Shown: one piece after another, positions 6,800-14,393 of the stretch
Layout: every line of letters starts with the position of its first letter
Numbering within the stretch: the stretch's first letter is position 1
Origin: JBCDAP01 sp038747915
Lineage (GTDB): Bacteria > Planctomycetota > Phycisphaerae > Phycisphaerales > UBA1924
Reading direction: 5' to 3'
Length of the DNA stretch: 16,552 nt
NCBI GenBank assembly: GCA_038747915.1
Contig: JBCDJJ010000081.1
Coordinates: 1-16,552 of the forward strand
The notes under the pieces: generated by a model
The model's database searches: none
Told to the model about the DNA's origin: nothing
The model's input: the letters and a program-made list of their open reading frames with translations, nothing else
Translations under genes and position numbers: made by a program

Positions 6800-6805
6800 C
6801 CCGGA

Positions 6806-8227
6806 TCACCCGATCGCCCCGGCGATCGAGCTGATCATCGCAACGCCCTGATTGTCGGCCGCAGCGGCGTAGTTCAGCATCTTCACGCGCTCACCGGGCA
6901 CCAGCTTCATCGCGGCCACGAGCGGGCCAAGGCCCGTCCACCTGGACCAGTTGCCGTTCCAGGCGAAGGCGGTGAGCAGCTCGTCGGGTTTGCCTTCTTC
7001 AACAGCCTTCAGCATCTCACGGTCGTGGGTGACGACTTTGTCGCGGAAGGCCTTGGCTGCATCGTCATCGCCCGCGAAGCTCTGCTGGTCGCCGTAGCCG
7101 CGGCCGACATGTGAGAGCTCCGCGGCGGCGACGATCAGGGTGCGGCCACCCACGCGATCGATCGCGGTGCGCAGGGCGGCCACAAATGTCTCGAGCGGCA
7201 TCCCGGCCTCGGTGGTCGGCTCTGCCCCGTTGGCGGTCATGTCGTACATGAGCGCGGCGAGGACTTTGGGGTACGCCGACGCGTCGGTGCTCTCGGGCAG
7301 TTCTGGCGGACCGAACGCGTGCTGGAGCCACGGGAGCTGGAACTCGACGGAGGGTTCGCGCTCGTGATCGAATCGTTCGGCGTAGTACCGCTCGGTGTCC
7401 GCGGGGCCCAGGGCCTCGCGGAGGGCGGTGTCGAGCTCGGTGTCGAAGCCGCAGGTGCCGAGCGGTGTGCGGTATCCCTTGTCGCACCCCACAACACCGG
7501 TGCCGCGGCCGTGATGGTTCACACCGAGGATCACGATGCGGTCCGGCGGATCGGCCACGCGCATGCGTCCGTACGCGTGGGCGTAGTTGAGCCACCCACG
7601 CTGATAGTCGGAGTGCGGCGCGATGATCGCACGTGGGAGTGCATCGAAGGACGGGTCGGTGACCGGTTCGAGGGCCTGGTTGCACCACGCCTCAAGCTGC
7701 GTGCGGAGCGCCGCGGGCGAGCGTTCCGCCTTGACCTCCTCACCCGGTTCATCCTCACCGGCTTGCTTGGCGGCGTGGGTGACGATCGCATCGGCGAAGT
7801 CGGCGGTCGGCCCGGGAGGCAGGACATCGGACGCGTCGAAGTCGTCGCGGAGTTTGGCGAGCAGCTCGTCGAAGCGTGGGCCTTCGAGGAGTCCGGCGCC
7901 GTCGAGCTGGGCGATGAGCTGCTGCGTGGCGTCGACGGTCAGGGCCTGGAGGGCGGGCTCGGGGGCGCCGGCGTCCTGAGCGCGGCCCGCGGCCTCCTCG
8001 ACGATCTGATCCACCGTGTGGTCGCCGTCCATCGAGGGCAGCAAGAACTGCGCGACCGCGCCCGTGAAGACGACGCGTTCGGAGATCTGCTGAACATCGC
8101 GGATGCCGAGCACCGGCTGGCCGTTCGCCTCGGCCCTGAAGCCCTGGACGGGGCGGAGCTTGGGCTGGGTGTGGTGCGGCGAGGCGGGGTCGAACTCGGC
8201 CGGGGGTGGGGTCGACGGGTCGTCCAT
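6806..8227 (-). CDS. MEMO-family protein (AmmeMemoRadiSam protein B-like) with N-terminal extension
   Basis: A 473-residue protein. The C-terminal half (about 197-473) is a MEMO domain, related in fold to class III extradiol dioxygenases: IIAPHSDYQRGW, IVILGVNHHG, GYRTPLG, EPSVEFQLPWLQ and AAELSHVGRGYGD. The usual EHS-x-E motif reads EPS (Pro at residue 292), so one conserved His is missing. The other positions keep His 205, His 238/239 and His 373. Residues about 35-130 form a separate domain with a (S)MDGDHTVDQIVEEA segment that resembles PqqD-like or winged-helix modules. The AMMECR1 and radical-SAM partners of the AmmeMemoRadiSam set are not in the window, and the function is unknown. ATG 8227 is chosen because the frame further upstream is rich in Arg/Pro/Ser and overlaps the divergent leader. 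Confidence 0.85.
   Translation of the reverse strand: MDDPSTPPPAEFDPASPHHTQPKLRPVQGFRAEANGQPVLGIRDVQQISERVVFTGAVAQFLLPSMDGDHTVDQIVEEAAGRAQDAGAPEPALQALTVDATQQLIAQLDGAGLLEGPRFDELLAKLRDDFDASDVLPPGPTADFADAIVTHAAKQAGEDEPGEEVKAERSPAALRTQLEAWCNQALEPVTDPSFDALPRAIIAPHSDYQRGWLNYAHAYGRMRVADPPDRIVILGVNHHGRGTGVVGCDKGYRTPLGTCGFDTELDTALREALGPADTERYYAERFDHEREPSVEFQLPWLQHAFGPPELPESTDASAYPKVLAALMYDMTANGAEPTTEAGMPLETFVAALRTAIDRVGGRTLIVAAAELSHVGRGYGDQQSFAGDDDAAKAFRDKVVTHDREMLKAVEEGKPDELLTAFAWNGNWSRWTGLGPLVAAMKLVPGERVKMLNYAAAADNQGVAMISSIAGAIG
6811..6828. terminator. Hairpin at the dihydrouridine synthase / MEMO junction
   Basis: CGATCGCC (6811-6818) and GGCGATCG (6821-6828) make a perfect 8-base-pair stem with a 2-base gap. 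It begins 12 bases after the dihydrouridine synthase stop and lies inside the last codons of the convergent MEMO-like gene. There is no T-run, so this is only a candidate terminator. Confidence 0.3.
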
Positions 8228-8270
8228 AGGGGATTCCGGTGCGATCGAGGTGGGGGACGGATGGCTTTGG

Positions 8271-8276
8271 AGTGTA
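8271..8276 (-). promoter_or_regulatory. Putative -10 box of the MEMO-like gene
   Basis: TACACT on the reverse strand would give a leader of about 35-40 bases before ATG 8227. No strong Shine-Dalgarno sequence is seen. It lies back to back with the promoter proposed for the 105-residue gene. Confidence 0.35.
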
Positions 8277-8280
8277 CGGG

Positions 8281-8308
8281 TGGACGCCAGCGGCCGCGGA
8301 GCTACCAT
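8281..8308 (+). promoter_or_regulatory. Putative promoter of the 105-residue protein / lipoprotein unit
   Basis: TGGACG (8281-8286, four of six matches to TTGACA) is followed after 16 bases by TACCAT (8303-8308). This predicts a leader of about 100 bases before ATG 8418. I see no known riboswitch fold in that leader. Confidence 0.4.
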
Positions 8309-8417
8309 CTTCGCTCGTTCGCGGTGGGTTGATCGCGGGCGCAGATCCATTTGGTGCGGCATTGTCGCCGCCTGTTGTCCCCGGCGCGGCCTTCCCCGCT
8401 GGGTGGAGTTCAGAACG

Positions 8418-8735
8418 ATGTACGACCAACTTTCGCCGGGACAGTCCGTCCGCTGCACCATCACCAAGCGTCCGAACCGTCAGGACGTCGCGCAGACCAT
8501 CGCGCGGCTCATGCGGCAGGATCCCGCGATCCGCAAGCGGCTTCGCAAGGCGCAGCAGCACCGCGAGCGGACCATGAAGTTCAAGACACGCGGCGGCCGC
8601 CCGTGGGCTCAGCGCGTCTCGCCCGCGAAGCACGCCGTTCCGAATCAGGGCGCGACATGGACGATGCCCTACATCCCGCATCTGGTCCCCGAGTTTCGCG
8701 CGGTGGCCGACCATCTGCAGGTGGAGCAGGCGTGA
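8418..8735 (+). CDS. Conserved-looking small basic protein of unknown function
   Basis: A 105-residue protein that I do not recognise by name. It starts MYDQLSPGQSVRCTITKR and has a strongly basic middle (IRKRLRKAQQHRERTMKFKTR). It continues with Trp-containing segments (RPWAQRV, GATWTMPYIPHL) and has no signal peptide or membrane segment. The N-terminal PGQSVRCTITK suggests a small beta-barrel-like start; the basic helix could bind nucleic acid, but both points are inference. The ATG at 8418 has GGAG at 8405-8408, 9 bases upstream. The frame is open well upstream (overlapping the MEMO promoter and coding region), but nothing there looks coding. Its stop overlaps the GTG of the lipoprotein gene as GTGA, which suggests translational coupling. 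Confidence 0.7.
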   Translation: MYDQLSPGQSVRCTITKRPNRQDVAQTIARLMRQDPAIRKRLRKAQQHRERTMKFKTRGGRPWAQRVSPAKHAVPNQGATWTMPYIPHLVPEFRAVADHLQVEQA

Positions 8736-9442
8736 GCCGCTCTAGGAGCAGCATCGCGGGTGCCGCCACGATCTCGCTGCTCGCAGGACTCGGCGGGTGC
8801 GCCGAGGATGCCTCCGAGCCCGACCCGATGGTCACGGTCTCGTACAACACAAGCGGTGTCGTCGCGCAGTTGCCAACATCTTCGGGAGACCTTCAGGTCA
8901 GGCACGAGTTGATCCCGGATTTCCGCGAAACACTGAACCAGGATCCACCCGGCGGTATGCCCGCGATGACCATGCCCTTCCCGCTTGGCGAGGGTGTTTC
9001 GCTCGATGGGCTTCAACCGGGTGATCACGTCGAACTCACCTTCGATGTCGACTACCGATCGGAGGACGGTGCCATCGCGGGCTACCGGCTTTCCGAGATC
9101 CGTGAGGTGTCGGCTCCTCAGGCCGAGCCCATCGCCGAGTTGCCCGCAGTCGTCGAGATCCCCGAACTCACGATGGAAGAGCAGACCGCGCTCGATGCCG
9201 ACCTCGATGTGCTCACACGCGAGGTCGAGGCCTTTGTACAGCACACTCAGTCGGCGTCCGAGCCACTCGGTGCCATCGGAGAGGGTGCCGCGGTCGACCC
9301 ATGGGGACAGCCCTATCGGGTGACCGTGATCGATGAAGAGAGCGTCATTGTCGTCTCGGCCGGCCCGGATCGGACGTTCGACACCGCGGACGATATCGCG
9401 GAACTCATCCAGGTCGACCACGATCAAGACGGTCGCGACTGA
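8732..9442 (+). CDS. Lipoprotein with CusF-like copper-binding domain and GspG-like C-terminal segment
   Basis: A 236-residue protein starting at GTG 8732, which overlaps the previous stop (GTGA). It has an Arg-rich n-region, a hydrophobic stretch and a lipobox LGGC with Cys 23, so it should be a membrane-anchored lipoprotein. Residues about 40-126 match the CusF-like (CusF_Ec) copper-binding fold: His 58, then GGMPAMTMPF with Met 76, 79 and 81, then LQPGDHVEL. About 12 extra residues lie between the His and the Met cluster. Residues about 189-222 (DPWGQPYRV...SAGPDRTFDTADDI) look like the C-terminal segment of GspG-type pseudopilins, which binds calcium. The tail DHDQDGRD also resembles a calcium loop. 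Its role may be copper or metal handling in the periplasm. The pairing with the 105-residue gene suggests a shared role. Confidence 0.8.
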   Translation: MSRSRSSIAGAATISLLAGLGGCAEDASEPDPMVTVSYNTSGVVAQLPTSSGDLQVRHELIPDFRETLNQDPPGGMPAMTMPFPLGEGVSLDGLQPGDHVELTFDVDYRSEDGAIAGYRLSEIREVSAPQAEPIAELPAVVEIPELTMEEQTALDADLDVLTREVEAFVQHTQSASEPLGAIGEGAAVDPWGQPYRVTVIDEESVIVVSAGPDRTFDTADDIAELIQVDHDQDGRD

Positions 9443-9455
9443 TACCGCGGCGGGG

Positions 9456-9464
9456 TGCTAGGCT
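9456..9464 (+). promoter_or_regulatory. Extended -10 promoter of the nitroreductase gene
   Basis: TGC-TAGGCT is an extended -10 element (hexamer 9459-9464) located 14 bases after the lipoprotein stop. The predicted leader is about 42 bases, with GAGG at 9501-9504 serving ATG 9514. No -35 box is clear. Confidence 0.45.
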
Positions 9465-9513
9465 CCCGGCTCGTTCCACGTTGTCGACCACAGCCACACC
9501 GAGGATATTCGCG

Positions 9514-10119
9514 ATGCACGTCTTCGAGGCGATCAACGAGCGCCGCGCCGTCAAGCACTACGACACCGAGCACCGCATGAGCGAGCAGGAGATCACCGAC
9601 CTGCTCACGCTTGCGATCCAGAGCCCGACGAGCTTCAACATTCAGCACTGGCGGTTCGTCGTGGTGCAGGACCCCGAGCTGCGCGCCCAGATCCGTGCAG
9701 CCGGCTTCGACCAGGCGCAGATCACCGACGCCTCGGTGCTGATCGTCATGACCGCCGATGTGCAGGCCTGGCAGAAGAGCCCGGGGCGGTACTGGGCGAA
9801 CGCGCCGAAGGATGTGGCCGAGCTCCTCGTCGGGTGGATGGGTCCGTTCCACGAGGGCAAGGCCGAGCTCCAGCGTGACGAGGCGATGCGGTCGATCGGC
9901 ATGGCGATGCAGACGATCATGCTCGCTGCCAAGGGCATGGGCTACGACTCGTGCCCGATGATCGGCTTCGAGCACGACAAGGTGGCGGGGCTGATCAACC
10001 TGCCGCAGGACCATTGCGTCGGCCCGATGATCGCGATCGGCAAGAAGACGAAGGACCCATGGCCGAAGCCCGGGCAGTTGCCGCTGAGCGAGGTGGTGGT
10101 GAAGAACCGCTTCGGCTGA
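9514..10119 (+). CDS. Nitroreductase-family FMN-dependent oxidoreductase
   Basis: A 201-residue protein with the nitroreductase fold: INERRAVKHYD near the N-terminus (Arg residues for the FMN phosphate), SPTSFNIQHWRFVVV, ASVLIVMTAD, and the C-terminal GMGYDSCPMIGFEHDKV. Members use NAD(P)H to reduce nitro compounds, quinones or related electron acceptors, and usually act as cytoplasmic homodimers; the true substrate is unknown. ATG 9514 is chosen over the upstream TTG frame because GAGG lies 9 bases before it and because MHVFEAINERRAVK is the usual family start. A promoter is proposed at 9456. The stop codon directly abuts the stop of the convergent sulfotransferase gene (TGA/TCA). Confidence 0.9.
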   Translation: MHVFEAINERRAVKHYDTEHRMSEQEITDLLTLAIQSPTSFNIQHWRFVVVQDPELRAQIRAAGFDQAQITDASVLIVMTADVQAWQKSPGRYWANAPKDVAELLVGWMGPFHEGKAELQRDEAMRSIGMAMQTIMLAAKGMGYDSCPMIGFEHDKVAGLINLPQDHCVGPMIAIGKKTKDPWPKPGQLPLSEVVVKNRFG

Positions 10120-11019
10120 TCAACCGGCCTTCGCCACGGTGCTCACGGGCTCGTACCCGAGTTCGAGCATGAGCGGCGCACCGATCGACTCGAACGCGGC
10201 GACGGCCTCGGCGTCCAGCTCATCGTGCCAATCGCCGGCCACGCCCTTGCGGAAGAACGAGTTATCGTCGGCCTCGCCGCGCGTGCGGCCGCGAGACAGC
10301 TTCTCGAACGACGCGGCCTGGATGCAGGTCTCGACGGCCCCGCGCGAGTTATCGACACCCAGGAAAGACAGCAGGCTCTCGACGGTCGACTCCGGGTGTT
10401 CGAGCATCGTCTCGTACCGAACTTCTCGATACTGCTGGGCGTGCGGCTGCCCCCATGCACGTGCTTTCGAGATGTATGGCACCCAGTGATGCTCGGCGAA
10501 GTACTTCGCGTACACCGCGCGCGAGGGGAATCGCCGCTCGTGATCGAGCGGATTGTCACGCTTGTTGTGGTACCAGCCCGAGACCACGCAGTCGCGACCA
10601 TCGCGGATGATGTGGATGACACGGCACCCTGGGAAGAGCTGGCTCAGCGCGGGTAAGGCATAGGCGTGCTGCGGGGTTTTTTCACCGATCGCACGGAGTG
10701 TTGACATCTCATCACCGGCCCACTTCGCAAAAAGAAGACCCGAGACCAGACGAACCACATCGGGCGCATCGGCGTTGTCGAGCTTGGTGGGAGCCGGCGC
10801 GTTGATCTTCCCGCTCCACTCCCGCACCAGGGCGACACCCATCGGGAGCAGCACGTTGCACAGCTGGTGCTCGCCCCGACACACCACCTCCGGGTGGGCG
10901 TTGAGGAGCCGCTGGAGCCACGTCGTGCCCGACTTCTGACACCCAACCACGAAGAAAATCGTCCGATCAAGGGCCTCGGCGGTTCGTCGGGCGGTCTCGG
11001 CCGGTGAGCGAGTGGACAT
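10120..11019 (-). CDS. Sulfotransferase (PAPS-dependent)
   Basis: A 299-residue protein. FFVVGCQKSGTTWLQRLL (residues 22-39) is the 5'-phosphosulfate loop with Lys 29, Ser 30 and Thr 32/33. VIHIIRDGRDCVVSGWY (134-150) is the 3'-phosphate site with Arg 139 and Ser 147. RKGVAGDW (257-264) is the C-terminal PAPS-binding loop. All three parts are present, so the enzyme should be active in moving sulfate from PAPS to an acceptor. The acceptor could be a carbohydrate, lipid or small molecule and cannot be told from sequence. There is no signal peptide or membrane segment. ATG 11019 starts the frame; no Shine-Dalgarno sequence or clear -10 box precedes it, so the exact start is less certain. It is divergent from the DUF2959 gene over 63 bases and abuts the nitroreductase stop. 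Confidence 0.9.
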   Translation of the reverse strand: MSTRSPAETARRTAEALDRTIFFVVGCQKSGTTWLQRLLNAHPEVVCRGEHQLCNVLLPMGVALVREWSGKINAPAPTKLDNADAPDVVRLVSGLLFAKWAGDEMSTLRAIGEKTPQHAYALPALSQLFPGCRVIHIIRDGRDCVVSGWYHNKRDNPLDHERRFPSRAVYAKYFAEHHWVPYISKARAWGQPHAQQYREVRYETMLEHPESTVESLLSFLGVDNSRGAVETCIQAASFEKLSRGRTRGEADDNSFFRKGVAGDWHDELDAEAVAAFESIGAPLMLELGYEPVSTVAKAG

Positions 11020-11041
11020 TCCGTAGACATCGGGTCTTCGC

Positions 11042-11054
11042 GAGCGGAGCGCTC
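11042..11054. promoter_or_regulatory. Small palindrome in a divergent promoter region
   Basis: GAGCG gag CGCTC forms a 5-base-pair hairpin, or an operator-like dyad, between the sulfotransferase and DUF2959 genes. It covers the expected -35 position of the DUF2959 promoter. Its function is unknown and chance is possible in this GC-rich DNA. Confidence 0.25.
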
Positions 11055-11070
11055 AGTCGACCATCGTCGA

Positions 11071-11076
11071 TACACT
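11071..11076 (+). promoter_or_regulatory. Putative -10 box of the DUF2959 gene (leaderless)
   Basis: TACACT is followed by six bases (CGCGCC) and then ATG 11083. No Shine-Dalgarno sequence is present, so the transcript may begin at or near the ATG. Confidence 0.5.
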
Positions 11077-11082
11077 CGCGCC

Positions 11083-11751
11083 ATGATCCAATCACTGCGC
11101 CAAACGGCAATCATCGCGCTCGGCGTGCTCCTGCTCGGCGGCGTCCCACTCGGGTGCGCCTCGGCCCGGATCGCCCTCGCCGAGCGGTTCGGGTACGAGA
11201 AGCGGGAGCAGCTCGTCGACTCGGTCGAGGAGGCCCGCGACGAGCAGGAAGAGGCCAAAGAACAGTTCGCGACCGCTCTGGAAGCCTTCACCGCTGTCAC
11301 GGGCTACGAGGGCGGGAATCTCGAGTCGATCTACGAGCGGCTCGACCGCGAACACCGGCGCAGCGAGTCCCGGGCGAAGGCCGTGCGTGAGCGCATCGAT
11401 TCGGTCGAGCGGGTCGGTAACGCCCTCTTCACCGAGTGGGAACGGGAACTCGACCAGTACACGAACGTCTCGCTCCGCTCGGCGAGTGAGCAACAACTCG
11501 TCGAGACACGAGGGCGGTACACCGAGCTGGTCGGCGCAATGCGCCGCGCCGCCTCCAAGATGGACCCGGTGCTCGCGGCGCTGAACGATCAGGTGCTGTT
11601 TTTGAAGCACAATCTCAACGCGCGGGCCGTGGCATCACTCGAAGGGAATCTGGCGGTGCTGGAGTCTGACGTTGCCCAGCTGATCGCTGAGATGGAGGCC
11701 TCGATCGCGGAGGCCGATGCCTTCATCTCCGAACTCACCGCGAGCGGCTGA
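11083..11751 (+). CDS. DUF2959-family lipoprotein
   Basis: A 222-residue protein with a lipoprotein signal: a hydrophobic stretch and PLGC with Cys 25. The rest is mostly charged alpha helix, likely coiled coil, and matches the DUF2959 family closely: FGYEKREQLVDSVEEARDEQ, VTGYEGGNLESIYERL, SVERVGNALFTEWERELDQY and LNDQVLFLKHNLNARAVASL. The family is found in many Gram-negative bacteria and has no known function. Location on the periplasmic side of a membrane is expected. The start at ATG 11083 is supported by the TACACT box 6 bases upstream and by the signal peptide. Its last 17 bases overlap the end of the convergent PEP-CTERM-like gene. Confidence 0.88.
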   Translation: MIQSLRQTAIIALGVLLLGGVPLGCASARIALAERFGYEKREQLVDSVEEARDEQEEAKEQFATALEAFTAVTGYEGGNLESIYERLDREHRRSESRAKAVRERIDSVERVGNALFTEWERELDQYTNVSLRSASEQQLVETRGRYTELVGAMRRAASKMDPVLAALNDQVLFLKHNLNARAVASLEGNLAVLESDVAQLIAEMEASIAEADAFISELTASG

Positions 11752-12439
11752 CGCGACGGGTGCAGAAGCCGAGCGCGAGCACCGCGAGCGCGGTCGTGCC
11801 TGGGGTCGGCACCTCGGCACCAACAACCTCACCAAAGATCCGTACCGCGACATCGCTCGACCCGATGGGTACGAGCGCGAACCGGCCAAAGTTCGAGAAT
11901 GCCCCCCACGCCGCGACGTCGAACCGCAGGCGACCGGTGAGCTCCATGTCGGGACCGCTCGCAAGGTGCGTGGATGTGCCCGCCTTCTTCACACCGGCGA
12001 AGAGGACGTTACGGACGTTGTCATCATCGGTGAGTGCGAGGGCGAACTTCTCGCCCGTCCCAGCCAGCTCGGAGCCGTACCCGCCACCCGGGCCCTCGGC
12101 ATCGCGCCAGACCGCGAACTCGATCTGGTCGATCCGGATCGAGGACCCCTCCTGCACATCGAGCGTGAACGAGAACGAGTGACGGGCGAAGAGGGCACCG
12201 GAGAGATTCGACGGGCCGGCCCAGTGCGACGCCGCGACCCACTCGTCGCCCTCAAGCTCAGCGAGTCCGGCGCCGGCGGTGATCGGGGTCGCCTGCAGCG
12301 ACGCATCGAGCGAAGAAATGCCCGTGACACCGGTGAGGCCTGAGACGGACCACTGCGCGAGCAGCGATCCGGCCGCTGGCGACGCCCAGGCGATCAGGGC
12401 GATCGCTGACGCACCCAGGGATGTGGATCGATGGAACAT
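11735..12439 (-). CDS. Exported protein with PEP-CTERM-like sorting signal
   Basis: A 234-residue protein. The N-terminus is a signal peptide (MFHRSTSLGASAIALIAWASPAAG region, cleavage near residues 23-24). The middle has the pattern of secreted beta-rich PEP-CTERM proteins (FSFTLDVQEGSSIRIDQIEF, LRFDVAAWG) and no catalytic motif that I recognise. The C-terminus is VPTPGT, a short hydrophobic helix (TALAVLALGF) and a basic tail (CTRRVSRSR). This is the tripartite layout of PEP-CTERM signals handled by exosortase, in the P-x-PG variant. No exosortase gene is in the window. The frame stays open far upstream, but ATG 12439 is clear: GGAGGA lies 6 bases before it and the signal peptide begins there. 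Its end overlaps the DUF2959 gene by 17 bases. Confidence 0.85.
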   Translation of the reverse strand: MFHRSTSLGASAIALIAWASPAAGSLLAQWSVSGLTGVTGISSLDASLQATPITAGAGLAELEGDEWVAASHWAGPSNLSGALFARHSFSFTLDVQEGSSIRIDQIEFAVWRDAEGPGGGYGSELAGTGEKFALALTDDDNVRNVLFAGVKKAGTSTHLASGPDMELTGRLRFDVAAWGAFSNFGRFALVPIGSSDVAVRIFGEVVGAEVPTPGTTALAVLALGFCTRRVSRSR

Positions 12440-12602
12440 GCTCGGTCCTCCAACGGGTGGAACATCCACCAGTGGGATCGACCGAGGCCCGGAGGGGGCG
12501 CAAGGACTGCCGACCGAGGAGGCCGCTCGGAGGTCGGGTTGCACCGGTCGGGCGCTGCTCGGCCCCCGCCCCCGCGAGGGGGATGGTCTTAGAACCACCG
12601 TA
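12440..12602 (-). promoter_or_regulatory. Promoter and structured leader of the PEP-CTERM-like gene
   Basis: On the reverse strand a TACGGT hexamer (12597-12602) is a possible -10 box and would give a leader of about 150 bases. The leader holds a CCCCC/GGGGG stem (12569-12582), a bulged hairpin (12510-12537, CCGACC...GGTCGG) and, next to the Shine-Dalgarno site, a stem at 12456-12470. TCCACCAGTGGG at 12465-12476 is related to the double-hairpin repeat at 3902-3926. CGACCGAGG occurs twice. No known riboswitch class is recognised. Confidence 0.35.
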
Positions 12603-12843
12603 TCTTGCCGTCGATGCTCGTCCGGGCGATTGTGGATTCCTCCTTCGTGCGAGACGCTCAGCACCACATGGGCCCTGCTTATCGGCACTACGGAGCCGCG
12701 TGACCGAGATTCCTTGGTGCCTGTTCTGTGCTGAATCGCCTGTGCAACGTGCATCACCGACGGCGCGCGCTCGCCGCGTGACCGGCCGGGTGAGTAAGAC
12801 AGACTGGTATGCTCCGCCCTGGTCTTTGGTGGAGGATCGAGCG
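12603..12843 (+). promoter_or_regulatory. Intergenic region with the MscS promoter and ribosome-binding site
   Basis: No gene is supported here, although the MscS frame is open through it. TGG-TATGCT (12805-12813) is an extended -10 element that predicts a leader of about 24 bases. GGAGGA (12831-12836) lies 7 bases before ATG 12844 and fixes that start. The stretch 12603-12800 shows no RNA gene or repeat that I can recognise. Confidence 0.5.
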
Positions 12844-14343
12844 ATGAAGCGTTGGTGTAGTCGGGTTGTCGTGTGGACGGTGGTCGGCGCCTTGGCCCTG
12901 CTTGGTGTCCAGGTCTCCGCTCAGCAGAACGAGCCGCAAACAAGCACAGCAGCGACGCCGCTTGACGAGCGGCTCGAGGAGATGATCGCCTTCGTCCGCG
13001 ATCAGCCTCCAGTGCATGAGCGCGAAGCACCGTGGACCGTGCCGGTGCGCGAGCTCCAGCTCGAGCTCCAGCCGCTGCGGACCGAGCAGATCCAGGAACG
13101 TCTGGAACTGTGGCTCGAGATGCTGCAGCAAGAGATCCGCCGGCGCATCCGGATGGATATCGCCACGGACAACGCGAGCGCTGCCGACAGCGAAACGGCG
13201 TCAGCGGACGCCGCTGCACTCTCCAACGCCTCGGATCAGCAGCAGTTGGTCGTTGACGCCATCGTCGCTCGAACAAACGCCATCATCGAGATCCTAAAAG
13301 CGCGCGGCGAAGACACGTCCACCCAAGAGGCGTACATCCGGCAAGCACAGAATAAGACGTTGAACTGGAGCAACCCCACGGTGCTTCTCGCACAGCTTCA
13401 GACCACAGCGCGTAACTGGTTCACGGATCCCGCGGGTGGCCCTGCCATTGGCCTCGCGATCCTGAAGGCCCTGGGTGTGCTGCTGGCATTCTGGGTGCTC
13501 TCCCGGATCCTCGGTGGTGCCGCTCGAAGTGCGGTGAAGCGGGTCCCGAAAGCTTCGTCGCTGCTCCAGAACTTCATTGTGGGTGGCGTCACGCGACTCA
13601 CGATGGTCATCGGTCTGGTCGTCGCGGTCAGCATGCTGGGGATCGACATCTCGCCGCTCGTCGCCGCCATCGCTGCAGCCGGTCTGGTCATCGGTCTCGC
13701 GCTGCAGGGCACGCTCAGCAACTTCGCCTCCGGCATCCTTATCCTGATCTACCGGCCGTACGACGTCGGCGATGTGATCGACGGCGGTGGCGTGTTCGGC
13801 AAGGTCGAGGCCATGAATCTCGTCTCCACCAAAGTCGTCACGTTCGACAACCAAGAGATGTTCGTCCCCAATAACCAGATCTGGAATGGCGTGATCACCA
13901 ATGTCACCGGGCGCGACACCCGCCGCGTCGACATGACCTTCGGCATCGGCTACACCGACGACATCGCCAAGGCCCAGGCGATCATCCAAGAGATCGTGAA
14001 CGCGCACCCCATGGTGCTCGCCGACCCGGCGCCGGTCATCAAACTCAACGAGCTCGGCGACAGTTCGGTGAACTTCGTCGTCCGACCGTGGTCGAAGACG
14101 AGCGACTACTGGGATGTGTACTGGGATGTGACACGGGCTGTAAAAGAACGCTTCGACGCCGAGGGCGTCTCGATCCCATTCCCCCAGCAGGACATGCACC
14201 TTCCCGGGCCGATCGAGGTCAAGCTCGCCGCGGGGCTGCTCGGCAGCGCGTCGAACGCCGCGGAGCCGAAGCCGGCCCCGCCGACGGTCGGTGCGGCCTC
14301 CGGCCCATCGAGCGAACCCGGCCCCGCGGGCGACGGCGACTGA
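12844..14343 (+). CDS. MscS-family mechanosensitive ion channel
   Basis: A 499-residue protein. A signal peptide ends near VSA-QQ (residue 26). It is followed by a polar, helix-rich periplasmic region of about 165 residues (27-195) with Gln/Glu-rich heptad-like stretches. Membrane segments follow at about 202-222, 245-268 and 271-303. The last is the pore helix, with the Gly/Ala pattern AAIAAAGLVIGLALQGTLSNFASG typical of MscS. The beta domain (RPYDVGDVI, FDNQEMFVPNNQIWNGVITN) and the C-terminal alpha/beta domain to about 455 are complete. A Pro/Ala/Gly-rich tail of about 35 residues ends the protein. The role is release of solutes when membrane tension rises on osmotic downshock. The N-terminal domain makes it longer than E. 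coli MscS (286 residues). It has its own promoter and a strong Shine-Dalgarno sequence. Confidence 0.93.
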   Translation: MKRWCSRVVVWTVVGALALLGVQVSAQQNEPQTSTAATPLDERLEEMIAFVRDQPPVHEREAPWTVPVRELQLELQPLRTEQIQERLELWLEMLQQEIRRRIRMDIATDNASAADSETASADAAALSNASDQQQLVVDAIVARTNAIIEILKARGEDTSTQEAYIRQAQNKTLNWSNPTVLLAQLQTTARNWFTDPAGGPAIGLAILKALGVLLAFWVLSRILGGAARSAVKRVPKASSLLQNFIVGGVTRLTMVIGLVVAVSMLGIDISPLVAAIAAAGLVIGLALQGTLSNFASGILILIYRPYDVGDVIDGGGVFGKVEAMNLVSTKVVTFDNQEMFVPNNQIWNGVITNVTGRDTRRVDMTFGIGYTDDIAKAQAIIQEIVNAHPMVLADPAPVIKLNELGDSSVNFVVRPWSKTSDYWDVYWDVTRAVKERFDAEGVSIPFPQQDMHLPGPIEVKLAAGLLGSASNAAEPKPAPPTVGAASGPSSEPGPAGDGD

Positions 14344-14369
14344 GACCCGGCGCCCCGTCGGTGTGCCGA

Positions 14370-14375
14370 TATGAT
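14370..14375 (+). promoter_or_regulatory. Putative -10 box of the isocitrate dehydrogenase gene
   Basis: TATGAT, the best -10 match in the window, lies 27 bases after the MscS stop and predicts a leader of about 75 bases before ATG 14456. No clear -35 box is seen. Confidence 0.5.
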
Positions 14376-14393
14376 CGTCGCCCTTCATCCACC

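Noticed and set aside
8228..8467. Upstream extension of the MEMO-like protein
   Set aside because: Composition is unlike a protein domain and it overlaps the promoter and start of the divergent gene.
12421..12843. 141-codon upstream extension of the MscS frame
   Set aside because: The signal peptide and a GGAGGA site fix the start at 12844; the extension is Arg/Pro-rich and overlaps the divergent leader.
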